Below are positions 38,250 to 46,023 of a stretch of DNA of 64,000 nucleotides, one piece after another. Every line of letters starts with the position of its first letter. Within the stretch, counting starts at the first letter, position 1. This DNA is from an uncultured Eubacteriales bacterium. GTDB taxonomy: Bacteria; Bacillota; Clostridia; Christensenellales; Aristaeellaceae. The stretch lies in the NCBI GenBank assembly GCA_902781095.1, contig CACZHW010000002.1, positions 106,661 through 170,660 on the forward strand, in the 5' to 3' direction. The notes below the pieces were generated by a model, which was not told the DNA's origin, ran no database searches, and saw nothing but the letters and a program-made list of their open reading frames with translations. The translations under genes were made by a program, and so were the position numbers.

Positions 38250-38921
38250 TCAGAACAGAAAGGGGCCGGGCAGTTCTTCCAGGCTGTCCGCAACCGCGTC
38301 GCACCATGGGGCCAGAGAACTGCTGTAGGGGATGATATCCGGAATCATGCAGACGAAGGATCCGGCTGCCCGCCCGGCTTTGATGCCGTTGACCGAATCT
38401 TCCAACACCAGGCAATCCCGTGGGGAGACACCCAGACGGGCTGCGGCAGCCAGAAAGAGATCCGGTTCCGGTTTGGAGTAAGCGGCATCCTCGCCGGTCA
38501 GACAAACGGGAAAGAGGGATGCAAGGCCGGTGATGGACAGCGATTGAACAATCCTTTCCCGTGTGGAAGAAGAAGCGAGCGCATAGGGGATGCCGTGACG
38601 GGAAAGCCACGAGACAAAGGTCACAGCACCCGGTTTTGCCTTCAATTCTTTGGGGAAGGATTCGTCCAGCATTCTCTTTGAACGCTTGAAATAGTCGAGA
38701 ACGTCGACGCCCGGAAGCGCTTCGGAAATGATGCGCTCGCATTCCTCGTGTGTACAGCCCAGAAGGCGACGGGTAACGCTCTCGTCGATCGGGTAACCCA
38801 GTTCATGGCCGGCCTGCAGGCAGCTCCGCTGCGCAAGCCGCTCCGAATCGATCAGTAAGCCGTCCATGTCAAAGAGAACGGCGCGAATGCGGGGAAGCGC
38901 ACCGCGAAACAGTAATTGCAT
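38250..38921 (-). CDS. HAD-superfamily sugar phosphatase (beta-phosphoglucomutase-like)
   Basis: A 223-residue HAD enzyme. Motif I is VLFDMDGLLIDSE, motif II ALASSS, the lysine in SKPEPDLF and motif III LEDSVNGIKAG, all intact. The DMDGLL and SVNGI signatures belong to the beta-phosphoglucomutase/sugar-phosphatase branch. Whether it is a mutase or phosphatase is not decidable here. The ATG at 38921 follows GGAGG by 6 bases and starts 13 bases after the aldo/keto reductase gene. Confidence 0.88.
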   Translation of the reverse strand: MQLLFRGALPRIRAVLFDMDGLLIDSERLAQRSCLQAGHELGYPIDESVTRRLLGCTHEECERIISEALPGVDVLDYFKRSKRMLDESFPKELKAKPGAVTFVSWLSRHGIPYALASSSTRERIVQSLSITGLASLFPVCLTGEDAAYSKPEPDLFLAAAARLGVSPRDCLVLEDSVNGIKAGRAAGSFVCMIPDIIPYSSSLAPWCDAVADSLEELPGPFLF

Positions 38922-38934
38922 GCTGGGCCTCCAT

Positions 38935-39963
38935 TCAGATGACGCTGACTTCTCCGGCAAGAACCCGTTTGTAGTCTTCGAGGTTTTTAGCCAGAAGGTA
39001 CGGCGTATGAAGACCGTATGGGCAGTGCTGCATACACTGGCCGCAATGGAGACAGTTTTCTATTTTAGCCATTTTCTCCTGCCACTCCGGCGTAAGCCAG
39101 GAAGCGCTGGGCGCACGCCGGAGCATGAGAGACATGCGGGCACAGTTGTTGATCTCGATCCCGGCAGGGCAGGGCATACAATAGCCACAGCCGCGGCAGA
39201 AATCTCCAACCAGTTCTTCTCGGTCATGCCGGATGACTTCACGCAGTTCCTCATCCAGTTCAGGCGGTTCATTGATGAAGGAAATAAACTCTTTCAGTTC
39301 GGTTTCGCGCTGGATTCCCCAGATGGGCAGCACGTCAGGCTGGCTGCGCATAAAGGCACAGGCAGCGCGGGCGTTGGAGATGAGACCGCCGGAGAGCGCT
39401 TTCATGGCGATAAAGCCCATGCGCTGCTTGTGGCAGAGAGAAATGAGATTCATTTCCTGGTCGCCGGAAAGATAGCTGAAGGGGAACTGGAGTGTTTCGT
39501 ACAAACCGGATTCAACAGCCTCGGTCGCAATGTGCAGGCGATGGTTGGTGATGCCGATGTGACGCACCTGGCCATTGGCCTTGGCCTCCAGCATTGCCTC
39601 GTAGAGACCCGTACCGTCGCCGGGGCGAGGGCAAAAGTCCGGGTTATGGAATTGATAGACGTCGATATAATCCGTACGCAGCAGAGAGAGGGACGTCTTT
39701 AAATCGCGACGGAGTTCCTCGCCGGTTTTGGCACCGGATTTCGTGGCGATAAAAAGCCGGTCGCGAAGGTGCTCGAAGGCAAGGCCCAGCTTTTCCTCGC
39801 TGTCGGTATACCATCGGGCGGTATCGAAATAGGTTATTCCGGCGTCCAGCGCCATACGAAGAAGCCTTACGGCCTCTTCCTTCGTCACTCGCTGAATCGG
39901 GAGCGCACCAAAGGCGATTTGGTTTGCCCGGATACCGGTTGAGCCGAGGGTGACAAAATCCAT
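38935..39963 (-). CDS. Aldo/keto reductase with C-terminal 4Fe-4S ferredoxin domain
   Basis: A 342-residue protein. The N-terminal barrel (about 1-260) has GSTGIRANQIAFGA, the catalytic region DTARWYTDSE and the KSG strand. The C-terminus carries cysteines in FCRGCGYCMPCPAGIEINNC and CLHCGQCMQHCPYG, expected to hold two iron-sulfur clusters. The family (YhdA-like) is widespread in anaerobes, and the cluster part suggests electron transfer to or from ferredoxin. Substrate unknown. A GGAGG site precedes the ATG. It is transcribed with the HAD gene. Confidence 0.9.
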   Translation of the reverse strand: MDFVTLGSTGIRANQIAFGALPIQRVTKEEAVRLLRMALDAGITYFDTARWYTDSEEKLGLAFEHLRDRLFIATKSGAKTGEELRRDLKTSLSLLRTDYIDVYQFHNPDFCPRPGDGTGLYEAMLEAKANGQVRHIGITNHRLHIATEAVESGLYETLQFPFSYLSGDQEMNLISLCHKQRMGFIAMKALSGGLISNARAACAFMRSQPDVLPIWGIQRETELKEFISFINEPPELDEELREVIRHDREELVGDFCRGCGYCMPCPAGIEINNCARMSLMLRRAPSASWLTPEWQEKMAKIENCLHCGQCMQHCPYGLHTPYLLAKNLEDYKRVLAGEVSVI

Positions 39964-40032
39964 GAAGATTCCTCCTGTTCCTGTTTTCGGCGGATATTGT
40001 AGCAGGCGCTTTCCAAAAGGTAAAGTGGCTTT

Positions 40033-41118
40033 TTAAAGATGATGGGACATCATCCACTCGCGCCATTCATCACTTTGGAGAGCGAGCAAGTCGACGGCAT
40101 GCTGTGATTCAATGCCGGCCGCGGCATACTCCTCTGTGCGGTATACTTTTTTATGGCAGAGAGTACTCCCGAGCGTCAATAGGCGATCCGCGATTTCACC
40201 CGGGTCAGGTACGACGGTATCCCCTTCTCCGTATAGGACATAAAGGGGGGTGTTTACGGCTCTTGACAGTTCTTCATCCGTCAAAGACCGGTCGAGCCAG
40301 GGACACATCAGTATGCCTGCTGCGAAAAAAGGAGTTTCACTGTAACGCGTGAGCAGCCGGAATGCGTTCCACCCTCCAAGAGACAGGCCGGTGACATAGA
40401 CGCGTGAGGCGTCAACCAAACCGTCACGGATCATCCGTTGGATTTCCTGTTTTGCGGCAATCAAAACCTCGTCGTTGGAGAGAAGGGTCGCTTCTTCAAA
40501 ATAAGGAACCATGACATAGCAAGGATGGTCCGTCTGGAAATCCGGCTCAGCCCAGCAAAGGGCCTGCCGACCGCTGTGGACGATATCGAAATCACCGGAA
40601 CCGTGCAGAACGAGCACGAGCGGAACGGGTACGGACTGCCGGACGGGAGAAAAAAGGCTGTAATCAAACGCGTCTCCGGTCGGACGCCAGTTATCATCAT
40701 AGACACTATGTCGAACGAAAGCGTCTGCGACATCCGCATGAATGGAAGACAGGTTTTCTTTGGAAAACGAGAAGCTTGCATCACGGCAATTGACCTGCCA
40801 CCAGGCTACGTTATTCCAGGTTTCAGGCATTGAACTGAAGTGGAGCCTGAAGCCGTTCCGTGTTCGCTCCAAATCATCCGGATATACGGAGAAAGACTGA
40901 TCTGTCCATTTGATTTCGGCATACAGGCGGAAATCCGACCCCCGCAGATCGTCCGGCAAATTACCCGACGGCCGTACACACTCGATGGTGTCCAAGATTT
41001 GCCCTTCGTTTTCGATGTGGGAATACAACTGAATGCTTTGCAGGTCGGTAGCCTGAGAGACAACAGCTGAAAAGAGGAAAAGAAAAAAGAAAACTACAGA
41101 AAACTGCTTTTTGAACAT
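40033..41118 (-). CDS. Secreted alpha/beta hydrolase (esterase-like)
   Basis: A 361-residue exported protein with a signal peptide (about 1-23, hydrophobic run of Phe and Leu). A beta-rich N-terminal domain (about 25-155) precedes an alpha/beta hydrolase. The oxyanion strand is LVLHGSGD, the nucleophile is S246 in GLSLGG, and D300 (GEGDTVV) and H340 (ESQHAVD) complete the triad. It is of the type acting on esters of plant or microbial polymers (feruloyl-esterase/PHB-depolymerase-like); the substrate is not known. AGAGGA precedes the start. Confidence 0.82.
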   Translation of the reverse strand: MFKKQFSVVFFFLFLFSAVVSQATDLQSIQLYSHIENEGQILDTIECVRPSGNLPDDLRGSDFRLYAEIKWTDQSFSVYPDDLERTRNGFRLHFSSMPETWNNVAWWQVNCRDASFSFSKENLSSIHADVADAFVRHSVYDDNWRPTGDAFDYSLFSPVRQSVPVPLVLVLHGSGDFDIVHSGRQALCWAEPDFQTDHPCYVMVPYFEEATLLSNDEVLIAAKQEIQRMIRDGLVDASRVYVTGLSLGGWNAFRLLTRYSETPFFAAGILMCPWLDRSLTDEELSRAVNTPLYVLYGEGDTVVPDPGEIADRLLTLGSTLCHKKVYRTEEYAAAGIESQHAVDLLALQSDEWREWMMSHHL

Positions 41119-41136
41119 AGCAAATCCTCTCGGATT

Positions 41137-42096
41137 TTACAGCAGGGCCATGCCGCGCAGTAACCAGATGAAGATGGTAAGCGTGAATGCACTCAGGAGC
41201 GTCGTCAGGATGACGACCGTCTGGGATAGGGTTCCCTCGTGACCCATATTCCGGGCCATAACATAACCGGAAAAAGTCGCTGCACTGCCGAACATCACTA
41301 GACAGGCGATGAGTTTTTCCGTACGGAACCCCAACAGCACGGCGAGCGGAGTGAAGAGAACAGCGAATCCGAAGAGCTTCAGAGCGGATGCCAGGAGAGA
41401 AGGGCCGAGCTTGCCGCGGATCTTTTGCGGCTCAAGCGTTGCCCCCATCGCGATGAGACCCATTGGTGTTGCGGTTTGGGAGATGTTGCGGCAGGTCTTC
41501 TCCAGAACGGCGGGCAGAGGCAGCCGAAGAACGGACCAGAGAAAACCTGCCATAACCCCAAGGATGATGGGATTGGTGACGACTTCTAACAAGAGATGGG
41601 GCAGCTTTCGAGAAATCGACAGGTTTTGCGCGTCCCTTTGATTTCCAGGCCGAAGCAACTCCAGGATAAGTACCGCGGCAATGTTGTACAGGGGGACGCT
41701 GCCCAGAATCATCAGCCCGCCCATGGCGCCGTTACCATACATGTTCTGTATATAGGCGAGACCCAGTAAGGACGCGGAACTGCGATAGGAGGCCTGAACG
41801 AATTCACCGCGAACGGATGGCTCGATGCAGAACTGAGCAATGATCCAGGCGATCGCAATAGAAGCGGCCGTAGTCAGAAAACAGAACAGGACAAACTTTG
41901 TGTCCCAGGTTTTGAAAAAGTCCATTGGCGAAAGCTGGATGAACAGGTTGAACGGTAAAGCGATTTTAAAGACAAATGTGTTGACTTTGGATGCGAACTC
42001 AGCATTCATGATGCCTGAACGGCGGAGCAGTATGCCGAAGGCCATCGTAAGGAAAACCGGCATCGTCGTGTTCAGGGCAAAAAGCAAGCTGTCCAT
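41137..42096 (-). CDS. AEC-family transporter
   Basis: A 319-residue auxin-efflux-carrier family protein with about ten helices in two halves. It carries the MPVFLTMAFGILLRRSG start, NPIILGVMAG in the middle and GATL in the seventh helix. The family exports or imports organic acids such as malate; the ligand here is unknown. I chose the ATG at 42096, with GGAGG 11 bases upstream; longer frames run into a terminator. An extended -10 (TGGTATACT, -10 hexamer at 42134-42139) lies just upstream on the minus strand. Confidence 0.88.
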   Translation of the reverse strand: MDSLLFALNTTMPVFLTMAFGILLRRSGIMNAEFASKVNTFVFKIALPFNLFIQLSPMDFFKTWDTKFVLFCFLTTAASIAIAWIIAQFCIEPSVRGEFVQASYRSSASLLGLAYIQNMYGNGAMGGLMILGSVPLYNIAAVLILELLRPGNQRDAQNLSISRKLPHLLLEVVTNPIILGVMAGFLWSVLRLPLPAVLEKTCRNISQTATPMGLIAMGATLEPQKIRGKLGPSLLASALKLFGFAVLFTPLAVLLGFRTEKLIACLVMFGSAATFSGYVMARNMGHEGTLSQTVVILTTLLSAFTLTIFIWLLRGMALL

Positions 42097-42133
42097 GGTG
42101 CAATAAACCTCCGGTTCTGATATACACAGCTGC

Positions 42134-42139
42134 AGTATA
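42134..42139 (-). promoter_or_regulatory. Extended -10 promoter for the AEC gene
   Basis: On the minus strand TGGTATACT matches an extended -10, about 38 bases before the AEC start. No clear -35 is seen. It lies just downstream (on that strand) of the terminator at 42152-42197. Confidence 0.5.
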
Positions 42140-42151
42140 CCATGAATGCCA

Positions 42152-42197
42152 TAAAAGAAAAAGCGGCACTGCCGTAAGCCTGATGCACGGCAGTGCC
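42152..42197 (-). terminator. Minus-strand terminator upstream of the AEC gene
   Basis: An 11-bp perfect stem (42165-42175 with 42187-42197, GGCACTGCCGT) with an 11-base loop. On the minus strand it is followed by CTTTTTCTTTT. No minus-strand gene lies upstream of it, so it would end a short leader or small RNA. Confidence 0.7.
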
Positions 42198-42244
42198 TGG
42201 AAGAAGGAAGGGGAAAGCCTGAAAAATCTGTCAGCCACCCTTCA

Positions 42245-42291
42245 GCGGACATAGTTATTATACAAGGAAATTGTGGCATAATCGTGTCCGC
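42245..42291. promoter_or_regulatory. 47-bp dyad with overlapping divergent -10 elements
   Basis: GCGGACA (42245-42251) is repeated in inverted form as TGTCCGC (42285-42291), with shorter ATTAT/ATAAT symmetry inside. A TATAAT on the minus strand (42257-42262) and a CATAAT on the plus strand (42277-42282) lie in it. It may be an operator over a divergent promoter pair; -35 elements are weak on both strands. Confidence 0.45.
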
Positions 42292-42308
42292 AAGTAGGAG
42301 AAAGTACG

Positions 42309-42395
42309 ATGACAGACAGTATAAACGGTATCACCCAAGCGATGGTGTCTAACAGAAATTTGGTTACTATATCTAGTATTCGACGGATGGTTTAA
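42309..42395 (+). CDS. Possible 28-residue small protein or leader peptide
   Basis: An ATG with an excellent TAGGAG site 8 bases upstream opens a frame of 28 codons ending in TAA. The peptide begins MTDSINGITQ and has no motif I recognise. It uses rare-looking codons for this region (ATA twice) and lies in an AT-richer stretch, so it may also be the remnant of a lost gene. It sits downstream of the CATAAT element at 42277. Confidence 0.3.
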   Translation: MTDSINGITQAMVSNRNLVTISSIRRMV

Positions 42396-42436
42396 GGGAA
42401 AAGCTCAATTTGAATTAAATCTTTCGCGGAAAATGG

Positions 42437-42465
42437 TTGACAGAATGCAAAGATAGTGATAGGAT
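42437..42465 (+). promoter_or_regulatory. Promoter of a short RNA upstream of frlB
   Basis: Perfect TTGACA (42437-42442) with TAGGAT (42460-42465) at 17-base spacing. Transcription would start near 42472, exactly at a predicted hairpin. Confidence 0.6.
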
Positions 42466-42471
42466 ATAAGC

Positions 42472-42557
42472 GAGCAAAGGAGAAATCCGTTGCTCCCTGA
42501 CAGGATGATAAAGGAACCGTCGGACAGAGGCCTCTGTTCGGCGGTTCGCCAATTTTT
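42472..42557 (+). ncRNA. Candidate short structured RNA ending in a strong terminator
   Basis: From the promoter above, the RNA would have a first hairpin at about 42472-42494 (GAGCAA pairs with TTGCTC, inner GGA-GAAA-TCC). About 18 bases follow, then a 15-bp stem (42514-42528 with 42533-42547, two wobbles) closed by a GGCC loop, then GCCAATTTTT. No open frame is inside. It could be a small RNA, an attenuator for the frl operon, or a relic. No known riboswitch class is recognised. Confidence 0.45.
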
Positions 42558-42607
42558 GGAAGGTTTGACGGTTTTCAGGCAGAGGCATAAAAATCATGAA
42601 AAAGCAG

Positions 42608-42636
42608 TTGACAGATTCCAGATTAATATGTATGAT
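42608..42636 (+). promoter_or_regulatory. Main promoter of the frl operon
   Basis: Perfect TTGACA (42608-42613) and TATGAT (42631-42636) at 17-base spacing, followed at once by the paired palindromes at 42645-42675. Transcription would start near 42643. Confidence 0.82.
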
Positions 42637-42644
42637 TGCAGTAT

Positions 42645-42675
42645 AAGACATCTTAATACAACATAAAGATGTCTT
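42645..42675 (+). promoter_or_regulatory. Twin palindromic operators, likely FrlR sites
   Basis: Two 10-bp sites, AAGACATCTT (42645-42654) and AAGATGTCTT (42666-42675), each of the form AAGA-N2-TCTT, with centres 21 bp apart (two helical turns). They also form one perfect inverted repeat with an 11-base spacer. Lying right after the -10, bound protein would block transcription. A third, 9/10 match lies at 46932-46941. The regulator is inferred to be the linked GntR protein. Confidence 0.6.
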
Positions 42676-42701
42676 CGTAAAGATTAAAGGAGGGCTCAGA
42701 A

Positions 42702-43676
42702 ATGAATCAGGATCAGATTCGTCAGTTGCAGGATGCTATCGAAGCCGTTCGCGGGAGGGAAATCGAGAACGTATATTTCGTCGCCTGCGGCGGATCAAAG
42801 GCTATTTTTGATCCGGCTCAGTACATTTTCGACCGTGAGAGCACAATTCCGGCATTTGTTTATACGGCTAATGAGTTTGTTCACCGTTGTCCGAAAGGGC
42901 TGGGCAACAAGAGCCTTGTAATTTCCTGCTCGCATTCCGGAAACACCCCGGAAACCGTCCGCGCTACCGCTCTTGCGGGAGAGAAAGGCGCCCTTACGAT
43001 CAGCTTTGCCTTTAAGACGGAATCTCCGCTTTGGGAAACAACACAGCACGGCGTGTCTTACGAATGGGGCCCGGATACCGATGCCGGCAACCATAACAAC
43101 GGAATGCTTTTCAGGGTTGTCTTTGGGGTGCTTAACGCGCTGACGCCGAATGAAAAATATGAGCGGGCGATGAAGGCCTGCGACAAGCTGGATGAGGTCT
43201 TCCGCATCAATAAGGAGAAATTTGCGGCCCGCGCGGATGCTTTCGGCAGCAAATACAAAAGAGCGCCGCTCATCTATACGATGTCTTCCGGCCCCTGCTA
43301 TGGCGTAGCGTATTCGTTTGCAATCTGCCTGCTGCAGGAGATGCAGTGGATTCACTCCGCGGCTATCCACTCCGGCGAGTACTTCCACGGACCGTTTGAA
43401 GTTACGGATTATGACGTGCCCTTCCTGATCGCGAAGAACGTCGGTCCGACGCGCCCGCTCGACGACCGCGCGGAGGCATTTGCGGTCAAGTACTCGCACG
43501 AGGTCAACGTCATCGATTGCGCCGAGTTTGACATGAGCGCGATCGACGAAGACCTGCACGAGTTCTTTGCCGTGCTGGTACTGGGTGCTGTCATCCGCAC
43601 CTATGCGGACGGCCTTGCCGATCACCGCGGGCATCCGCTCAGCGTCCGCCGCTATATGTGGAGGATGGAATACTGA
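42702..43676 (+). CDS. frlB: SIS-domain deglycase, FrlB-type
   Basis: A 324-residue protein with two SIS sugar-phosphate-isomerase domains. The first has the VYFVACGGSKAIFDPAQYI start and the SCSHSGNTPETV phosphate-binding loop; the second begins near SGPCYGVAYS. FrlB-type enzymes split 6-phosphofructosamines to glucose 6-phosphate and the free amine or amino acid. The neighbours (binding protein, two permeases, FrlD-type kinase, GntR) match the Bacillus subtilis frlBONMD-frlR order exactly, which is the main support. AAAGGAGGG precedes the ATG. It is the first gene of the operon. Confidence 0.88.
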   Translation: MNQDQIRQLQDAIEAVRGREIENVYFVACGGSKAIFDPAQYIFDRESTIPAFVYTANEFVHRCPKGLGNKSLVISCSHSGNTPETVRATALAGEKGALTISFAFKTESPLWETTQHGVSYEWGPDTDAGNHNNGMLFRVVFGVLNALTPNEKYERAMKACDKLDEVFRINKEKFAARADAFGSKYKRAPLIYTMSSGPCYGVAYSFAICLLQEMQWIHSAAIHSGEYFHGPFEVTDYDVPFLIAKNVGPTRPLDDRAEAFAVKYSHEVNVIDCAEFDMSAIDEDLHEFFAVLVLGAVIRTYADGLADHRGHPLSVRRYMWRMEY

Positions 43677-43729
43677 TTTCCCCATTGCGAGGGCAATGAG
43701 GCAATAAAACAAAAACAGGAGGAAAGAAC

Positions 43730-44980
43730 ATGAAAAAACTTGCTCTGGCGCTGGCACTGGTTCTGTGCCTGACAGCGTGCTCCCTCGCGTTTGCGGACCA
43801 GGTAACGGTGAAGTTCTTCCACCGCTGGCCGAACGAGCCGAAGCTCAGCTATCTCAACGGACTGATTGCGGAATTCGAAGCGGCGAACCCGGATATCAAG
43901 ATCGAGACAGATCAGGTTCTCAATGATTCTTACAAAGAGAAGATTCGTGTTCTCGTCTCTACCGATGATATCCCCGATGTCTTCATGTCCTGGTCCGGCA
44001 GCTTTGCCACTAACCTGGTAAAATCCGGCAGGGTTCAGGAGTGGGATGAAATCCTGGCTGCCGATCCGGAGTTCAAAGACTCCATCGTCGAGAGCCAGTG
44101 GCCGCCCTTCCAGATCAACGGCAAGCAGTATGGCGTGCCGTGGTCTATGGATGGCAAGGCGTTCTTCTATAACAAGGATCTGTTTAACGAGCTGGGCCTT
44201 GAAGTTCCCACGACGTTGAATGGCCTCTATGAGCTCTGCGAAGCGCTGAAGGCTGCGGGCTATGAAGAGCCGATTTCTGCCGGCTTCTCTGCACCGTGGG
44301 CTGTATCCCATTATCTGGGCACCATCTGCCAGCGTGTCGTTGATCCGGAAATCCTGGCCAAGGATTATGCCGGTGAAGGCGACTTTACCGATCCCGGATA
44401 CATCGAGGCGCTCAACATCTTTAAGAAGCTCGGCGAATACATGACCAAGGATCCCAACTCCGTTGACCACGAGTTTGCGCGCAACGCGTTCATCTTCGGT
44501 GAATCCCCGATGGTTTACCTGCAGCTGGGCGAGTGCAAGTATCTCCGTGACGACATCGAGTTCGACTACGGATTCTTTAACTTCCCGGCGGTGGAAGGCG
44601 GCAAGGGCGATCCCGGCCAGCTCACCGGCGCGCCGGAAGGCATGATGATCTCCAATGTCGCGGCCCCCGAGGTCCAGGAAGCTGCCATCAAGTTTGTGAA
44701 ATTCATTATCAGCCAGCACGGCGGATACGAGATGACCAAGCAGACCGGCGAACTCTCCTGCGTCAAGGGCGCGCTGGACGAGACGAACCTGGATGCCAAG
44801 CAGCTGGAAGCGGTAGACCTCATCCTTAAGTCCACCGAGCCGGCACTCTGGCAGGACAACGTTACCGATGCTGTGATCGCGGACGCCTTTATGGCGGGCG
44901 GGCAGCTGCTGCTTACGGGCGATAAGACTGCGGAAGACGTCATGAAGGACGTCCAGGCGGCTGCGGCTTCTATTAAGTAA
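43730..44980 (+). CDS. frlO: ABC transporter substrate-binding protein, FrlO-type
   Basis: A 416-residue solute-binding protein of the sugar family (SBP type 1). The N-terminus has a lipoprotein signal with LTAC, cysteine at 17, so it is likely a lipid-anchored outer-face protein. Typical features are VTVKFFHRWP at the mature start and FMSWSGSFATNLVKSG. It would capture fructosamines for the permeases FrlN and FrlM. No ATPase gene lies in the operon; in Bacillus the shared MsmX ATPase serves this transporter, so one may be encoded elsewhere. A strong stem-loop follows the gene. Confidence 0.85.
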   Translation: MKKLALALALVLCLTACSLAFADQVTVKFFHRWPNEPKLSYLNGLIAEFEAANPDIKIETDQVLNDSYKEKIRVLVSTDDIPDVFMSWSGSFATNLVKSGRVQEWDEILAADPEFKDSIVESQWPPFQINGKQYGVPWSMDGKAFFYNKDLFNELGLEVPTTLNGLYELCEALKAAGYEEPISAGFSAPWAVSHYLGTICQRVVDPEILAKDYAGEGDFTDPGYIEALNIFKKLGEYMTKDPNSVDHEFARNAFIFGESPMVYLQLGECKYLRDDIEFDYGFFNFPAVEGGKGDPGQLTGAPEGMMISNVAAPEVQEAAIKFVKFIISQHGGYEMTKQTGELSCVKGALDETNLDAKQLEAVDLILKSTEPALWQDNVTDAVIADAFMAGGQLLLTGDKTAEDVMKDVQAAAASIK

Positions 44981-44990
44981 GAAGACAAAA

Positions 44991-45040
44991 GGGAGGAACC
45001 GGCTTCCGTTTGCCGCTTGGCAGGGGCGGTTCCTCCCGCT
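44991..45040 (+). terminator. Intercistronic stem-loop after frlO
   Basis: An 11-bp perfect stem (44991-45001 with 45027-45037, GGGAGGAACCG) with a small inner hairpin TGCC-GCTT-GGCA, followed by CTCTTTCTTTT. It probably partly ends transcription or protects mRNA so that the binding protein is made in excess over the permeases. Confidence 0.75.
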
Positions 45041-45130
45041 CTTTCTTTTACAGCGGATGCTGCAGCTGTCTTTTAAGGGGGATAAGCGGGCCTCTTGAAA
45101 GGCAGCATGCAGTTTCAGGGAGGTGTATTC

Positions 45131-46021
45131 ATGCAATCCAGAAGAGCCGGAATGAACGTGATGACGCCGTATGTGTACGTGTTGCCCTGTGTTATCCTGC
45201 TGGGCGTCTTCGTGTACATTCCTCTTGTTGCGAATTTCTATTACTCCGCTTTCAGTTTCAGTGCGCTCTCGCCGACCAAAAGCTTCGTCGGTCTGCAGAA
45301 TTATAAGACATTGGTTTCAGACCCGGTAGTTGGCACTGCGCTCATCAATAATATCTGGTACTGTATCATCTCAGTGGCGATACAGGTTTTGCTGGCGCTT
45401 GTAATCGCTTCTCTGTTGGAGGACAAACTCTTCTCGAAGATTTCGACGGTTTTGCGCACAACGTATTTCCTCCCGGTGTTGATTTCCATGACGGTCGTCG
45501 CGCTGCTGTTCTCCTTTGTCTACCATCCAAAGATCGGCCTCATCAACGCGGCGCTGAAGTTCTTCGGCATGAAGAACCCGCCGGCCTGGACGGGGGATCC
45601 GAAGACGGCGATTTTCTCCGCGATCATCATGTCGCAGTGGCATTCGACAGGCTATACGACGATGCTCTTTATCGTGGCGATTCAGGGTATTTCCGAAGAC
45701 CTCTATGAAGCCGCGGAGATTGACGGCGCTAACAGGCTGCAGCGCTTCTGGCATATTACCGTTCCTCAGGTCAGGGAAATGATGTTTGTAACGATGGTGA
45801 CGACGGTTACGGGCGCTTTCCTCGTCTTTAATGATGTGTACATTTTGACACAGGGCGGGCCGGGCAATGCCTCCACTACATTGGCCGTCTATATGTACAG
45901 AAACGCGTTTAACCTAGACAAGATGGGATATGCTTCTACGATAGCAGTCGTCATGCTGATTATCTGCATGGCCCTGGCGATTATCCAGAACACGGCGTTC
46001 CGTTCCGGAAAGGGGGATTGA
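45131..46021 (+). CDS. frlN: ABC transporter permease, FrlN-type
   Basis: A 296-residue inner membrane permease of the sugar type (MalF-like) with about six helices. The EAA loop that contacts the ATPase is EDLYEAAEIDGANRLQRFWHITVPQ. It starts at the ATG at 45131, with GGGAGGTG 6 bases upstream; an upstream TTG at 45095 has no good site. It overlaps or abuts frlM. It works with FrlM to form the channel for fructosamine uptake. Confidence 0.9.
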   Translation: MQSRRAGMNVMTPYVYVLPCVILLGVFVYIPLVANFYYSAFSFSALSPTKSFVGLQNYKTLVSDPVVGTALINNIWYCIISVAIQVLLALVIASLLEDKLFSKISTVLRTTYFLPVLISMTVVALLFSFVYHPKIGLINAALKFFGMKNPPAWTGDPKTAIFSAIIMSQWHSTGYTTMLFIVAIQGISEDLYEAAEIDGANRLQRFWHITVPQVREMMFVTMVTTVTGAFLVFNDVYILTQGGPGNASTTLAVYMYRNAFNLDKMGYASTIAVVMLIICMALAIIQNTAFRSGKGD

Positions 46022-46023
46022 GC

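Noticed and set aside
42200..42262. GGGTGGC on the minus strand, as in a T-box core
   Set aside because: The rest of the T-box sequence (TACCGCGG) and a specifier loop are missing, so it is not a T-box.
42415..42651. A 78-codon minus-strand frame in the non-coding region before frlB
   Set aside because: It covers two good plus-strand promoters and a terminator, has no usable ribosome site, and its product has no recognisable pattern.
43652..45136. A 494-codon minus-strand frame
   Set aside because: Antisense to frlO, whose signal peptide and family features are clear. No motif in the minus-strand reading.
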